The notes below the pieces were generated by a model. That model had not been told where the DNA came from. It was given only the letters and a program-made list of their open reading frames with translations, and searched no databases. A DNA stretch of 7,885 bases from an uncultured Bacteroidales bacterium (lineage in GTDB: Bacteria > Bacteroidota > Bacteroidia > Bacteroidales > Paludibacteraceae), in contig CALAUY010000029.1 of NCBI GenBank assembly GCA_937892015.1, positions 1 to 7,885 of the forward strand. Direction: 5' to 3'. The position numbers and the translations under genes are program-made. Positions 6,538 to 7,885 of this stretch are shown here, piece by piece. Every line of letters starts with the position of its first letter. Position 1 is the first letter of the stretch.

Positions 6538-7560
6538 ATGAATATGCTATCCCGACATATCGAGTACCTGTTGCTCACGCATAACTGCGTGATTGTCCCG
6601 CAGTTGGGCGCCTTCGTGGCCCATGAGGGCAACGCACGCCGCGTGGAGAGCGAAGAGCTGTTCTTCCCTCCCCTGCGGGTGGTACGCTTCAACCCAGAGC
6701 TCACGGACGACGACGGCCTGCTGGTCGGCGTGCTCCGTGCGACCCTCCACTGCTCCGCCACGGAGGCGAAGCGCCAGGTGCAGACCATGGTGCTGCTGCT
6801 GCGCCAGCAGCTGCTGGCCGACGGACAGGTGGATTTCGGGAGCATCGGTATCTTCACGCAGGACGAGGACGGCAACATCGGCTTCTCATCGTGCCAGGCT
6901 GGCGTGACGACGCCCGCGCTCTATGGTCTCGACGCCTTTCGGATGCCGAAGCTCACGACCCTCGAGCGCCGCAACCGCCTGGCAGACGAGCACAAGAGCT
7001 CGTCGGAAGGCTTCCACGACACGGACAAGCACATCATCATCCGCATCCCGCGCCGCGCCCTGCGCTATGCCGTGGCCGCTGCCGCTGTGCTACTCATCGG
7101 ACTGTTCTTCACACCGCCCATGCAACCGCAGCGCGAGCGTCTCGTGCAGCAGGCCACCCTACTCTTCCCCCCAACGGAAGACGTGGCGACAGAGCCGCAG
7201 GAAGCTACCCTACAGGAGGCTACGGCGAAGGCAGAATCCGTGATAGAAGTTCCTTCAACCAACGAAAGCGGAACCATTGAAGAAGAAGCTGTTATCGAAA
7301 CGGTAGTTGCTGAAGTTCAGACCGCCGACACCGCACCATACGCCATCGTGCTGGCCTGCAACGTGAGCCGCAAGAATGCGGAGCGCTACGTGGCTGAGCT
7401 ACAGCAGCGAGGCTACGAGAACGCCGCCGTGCACGACAACGGCAAGATGCTGCGCGTGGTGCTCACCGGCTTCCACGACGAGGCCGAGGCCTACAACCGC
7501 AACGCCACACTCCACCACGAGGGACGCGAATTCGCTTCCAGCTGGGTCATGAAGTTGTAA
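6538..7560 (+). CDS. HU-CCDC81 and SPOR domain membrane protein
   Basis: A 340-aa single-pass membrane protein of a kind found in Bacteroidetes. Residues 1-56 (with EYLLLTHNCVIVPQLGAFV, 9-27) fit the first HU-CCDC81 domain and about 57-135 the second, ending in the VDFGSIGIFTQDEDG region (98-112). Both have HU-like folds. A hydrophobic helix follows basic residues at 172-176 (about 174-192, with AVAAAAVLLIGLFF). An acidic, low-complexity linker (about 194-265) leads to a C-terminal SPOR domain (about 266-340), a fold that in other proteins binds denuded septal peptidoglycan. The predicted topology is N-terminus in the cytoplasm and SPOR domain in the periplasm, consistent with a link between cytoplasm and cell wall at division; that role is inference. 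The start fits the domain boundary. The next gene begins 7 nt after the TAA stop, so the two are probably co-transcribed. Confidence 0.88.
   Translation: MNMLSRHIEYLLLTHNCVIVPQLGAFVAHEGNARRVESEELFFPPLRVVRFNPELTDDDGLLVGVLRATLHCSATEAKRQVQTMVLLLRQQLLADGQVDFGSIGIFTQDEDGNIGFSSCQAGVTTPALYGLDAFRMPKLTTLERRNRLADEHKSSSEGFHDTDKHIIIRIPRRALRYAVAAAAVLLIGLFFTPPMQPQRERLVQQATLLFPPTEDVATEPQEATLQEATAKAESVIEVPSTNESGTIEEEAVIETVVAEVQTADTAPYAIVLACNVSRKNAERYVAELQQRGYENAAVHDNGKMLRVVLTGFHDEAEAYNRNATLHHEGREFASSWVMKL
7198..7223 (+). repeat. Short in-frame duplication in the linker
   Basis: CAGGAAGCTAC (7198-7208) and CAGGAGGCTAC (7213-7223) are imperfect direct repeats 15 bp apart and encode a doubled QEAT motif in the periplasmic linker of the SPOR protein. 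This is consistent with slippage in a low-complexity spacer. Confidence 0.5.
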
Positions 7561-7567
7561 GAGATCC

Positions 7568-7885
7568 ATGAAACGAGTACGCTGCCCGAAATGTGACCAT
7601 TACCTCACCTTCGACGAAACCCGCTACCGGCAGGGCGAGACCCTGGTCTTCGAGTGCCCCGACTGCCACAGACAGTTCGGCGTGCGCATCGGGAAGGCGG
7701 AAAAAGAGGAGGAGCAGCAGGACTGCGGCTCGCTCATCGTCATCGAGAATGTATTCCATTTCAAGCAGACGCTGCCCCTGCGCATGGGCGACAATGTGAT
7801 TGGGCGCTACGTGAAGGGTAGCTCCATCAGCACCCCCATCGAGACGGTGGATCCCAGCGTCGATACGACCCACTGTATCATCCGC
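7568..7885 (+). CDS. Zinc-ribbon and FHA domain protein, 3' end outside window
   Basis: An open frame of 106 codons runs from the ATG at 7568 to the window edge with no stop, so the C-terminus is missing. The N-terminus has two CxxC knuckles (Cys6/Cys9 and Cys30/Cys33, 20 residues between the pairs), as in short zinc ribbons of the MJ0042 type. A charged spacer (about 43-52, rich in K, E and Q) leads to an FHA-like domain from about residue 55, with VIGRYVKGSSIS (77-88) and DPSVDTTHCII (95-105) aligning with the GR and SxxH motifs. FHA domains bind phosphothreonine peptides. Here the usual serine of the SxxH motif appears to be Asp99, so phosphopeptide binding is not assured. It lies 7 nt after the SPOR protein gene and is probably in the same operon; no function can be assigned beyond the domains. 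Confidence 0.8.
   Translation, partial: MKRVRCPKCDHYLTFDETRYRQGETLVFECPDCHRQFGVRIGKAEKEEEQQDCGSLIVIENVFHFKQTLPLRMGDNVIGRYVKGSSISTPIETVDPSVDTTHCIIR

Noticed and set aside
6891..7280. 129-aa overlapping plus-strand frame inside the HU-SPOR gene
   Set aside because: Arg/His/Pro-rich shadow frame of a gene with coherent domains in the other frame.
7547..7873. 108-aa open frame on the minus strand near the right edge
   Set aside because: It is antisense to the zinc-ribbon/FHA frame, which has clear CxxC and FHA motifs and continues the rightward operon.

Overview
The window looks like a chromosomal segment from a member of the Bacteroidales, plausibly a Prevotella-like genus. Three things point there: a divergent intergenic region with Bacteroidetes-type promoter elements (TAnnTTTG, in one case with an upstream TTTG), coding sequences without convincing Shine-Dalgarno sites, and a HU-CCDC81/SPOR membrane protein of a kind I know only from Bacteroidetes. 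The genus is inference.

Layout, left to right. Positions 1-320 hold a nearly perfect tandem array of an 87-bp unit (three complete copies plus 59 bp of a fourth; the window edge cuts it, so it may extend left). The unit is AT-rich and contains two dyads. Positions 321-432 are a non-coding spacer with one A/T hairpin that may end the leftward transcript. Positions 433-6386 are a two-gene leftward operon: a UvrD-type helicase-nuclease (AddA/RecB-like) followed, with a 4-nt ATGA overlap, by an AddB-like inactivated helicase with an iron-sulfur nuclease domain. Positions 6387-6537 are the divergent promoter region. Rightward from it run a 340-aa HU-CCDC81/transmembrane/SPOR protein and, 7 nt later, the start of a zinc-ribbon plus FHA-domain protein that runs off the window.

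How the genes work together. The leftward pair should form an AddAB-type enzyme that unwinds and resects double-strand breaks for RecA-dependent repair. Both subunits keep the catalytic residues of a PD-(D/E)XK nuclease. The rightward pair looks like an envelope/division unit: a predicted DNA-binding-type fold in the cytoplasm tied through one membrane helix to a periplasmic peptidoglycan-binding SPOR domain, co-transcribed with a predicted phosphopeptide-recognition protein. The genes belong to known families. The least explained item is the 87-bp array, whose half-sites are spaced at about one helical turn like a protein-binding array. I see no clear evidence of a wholly new system.
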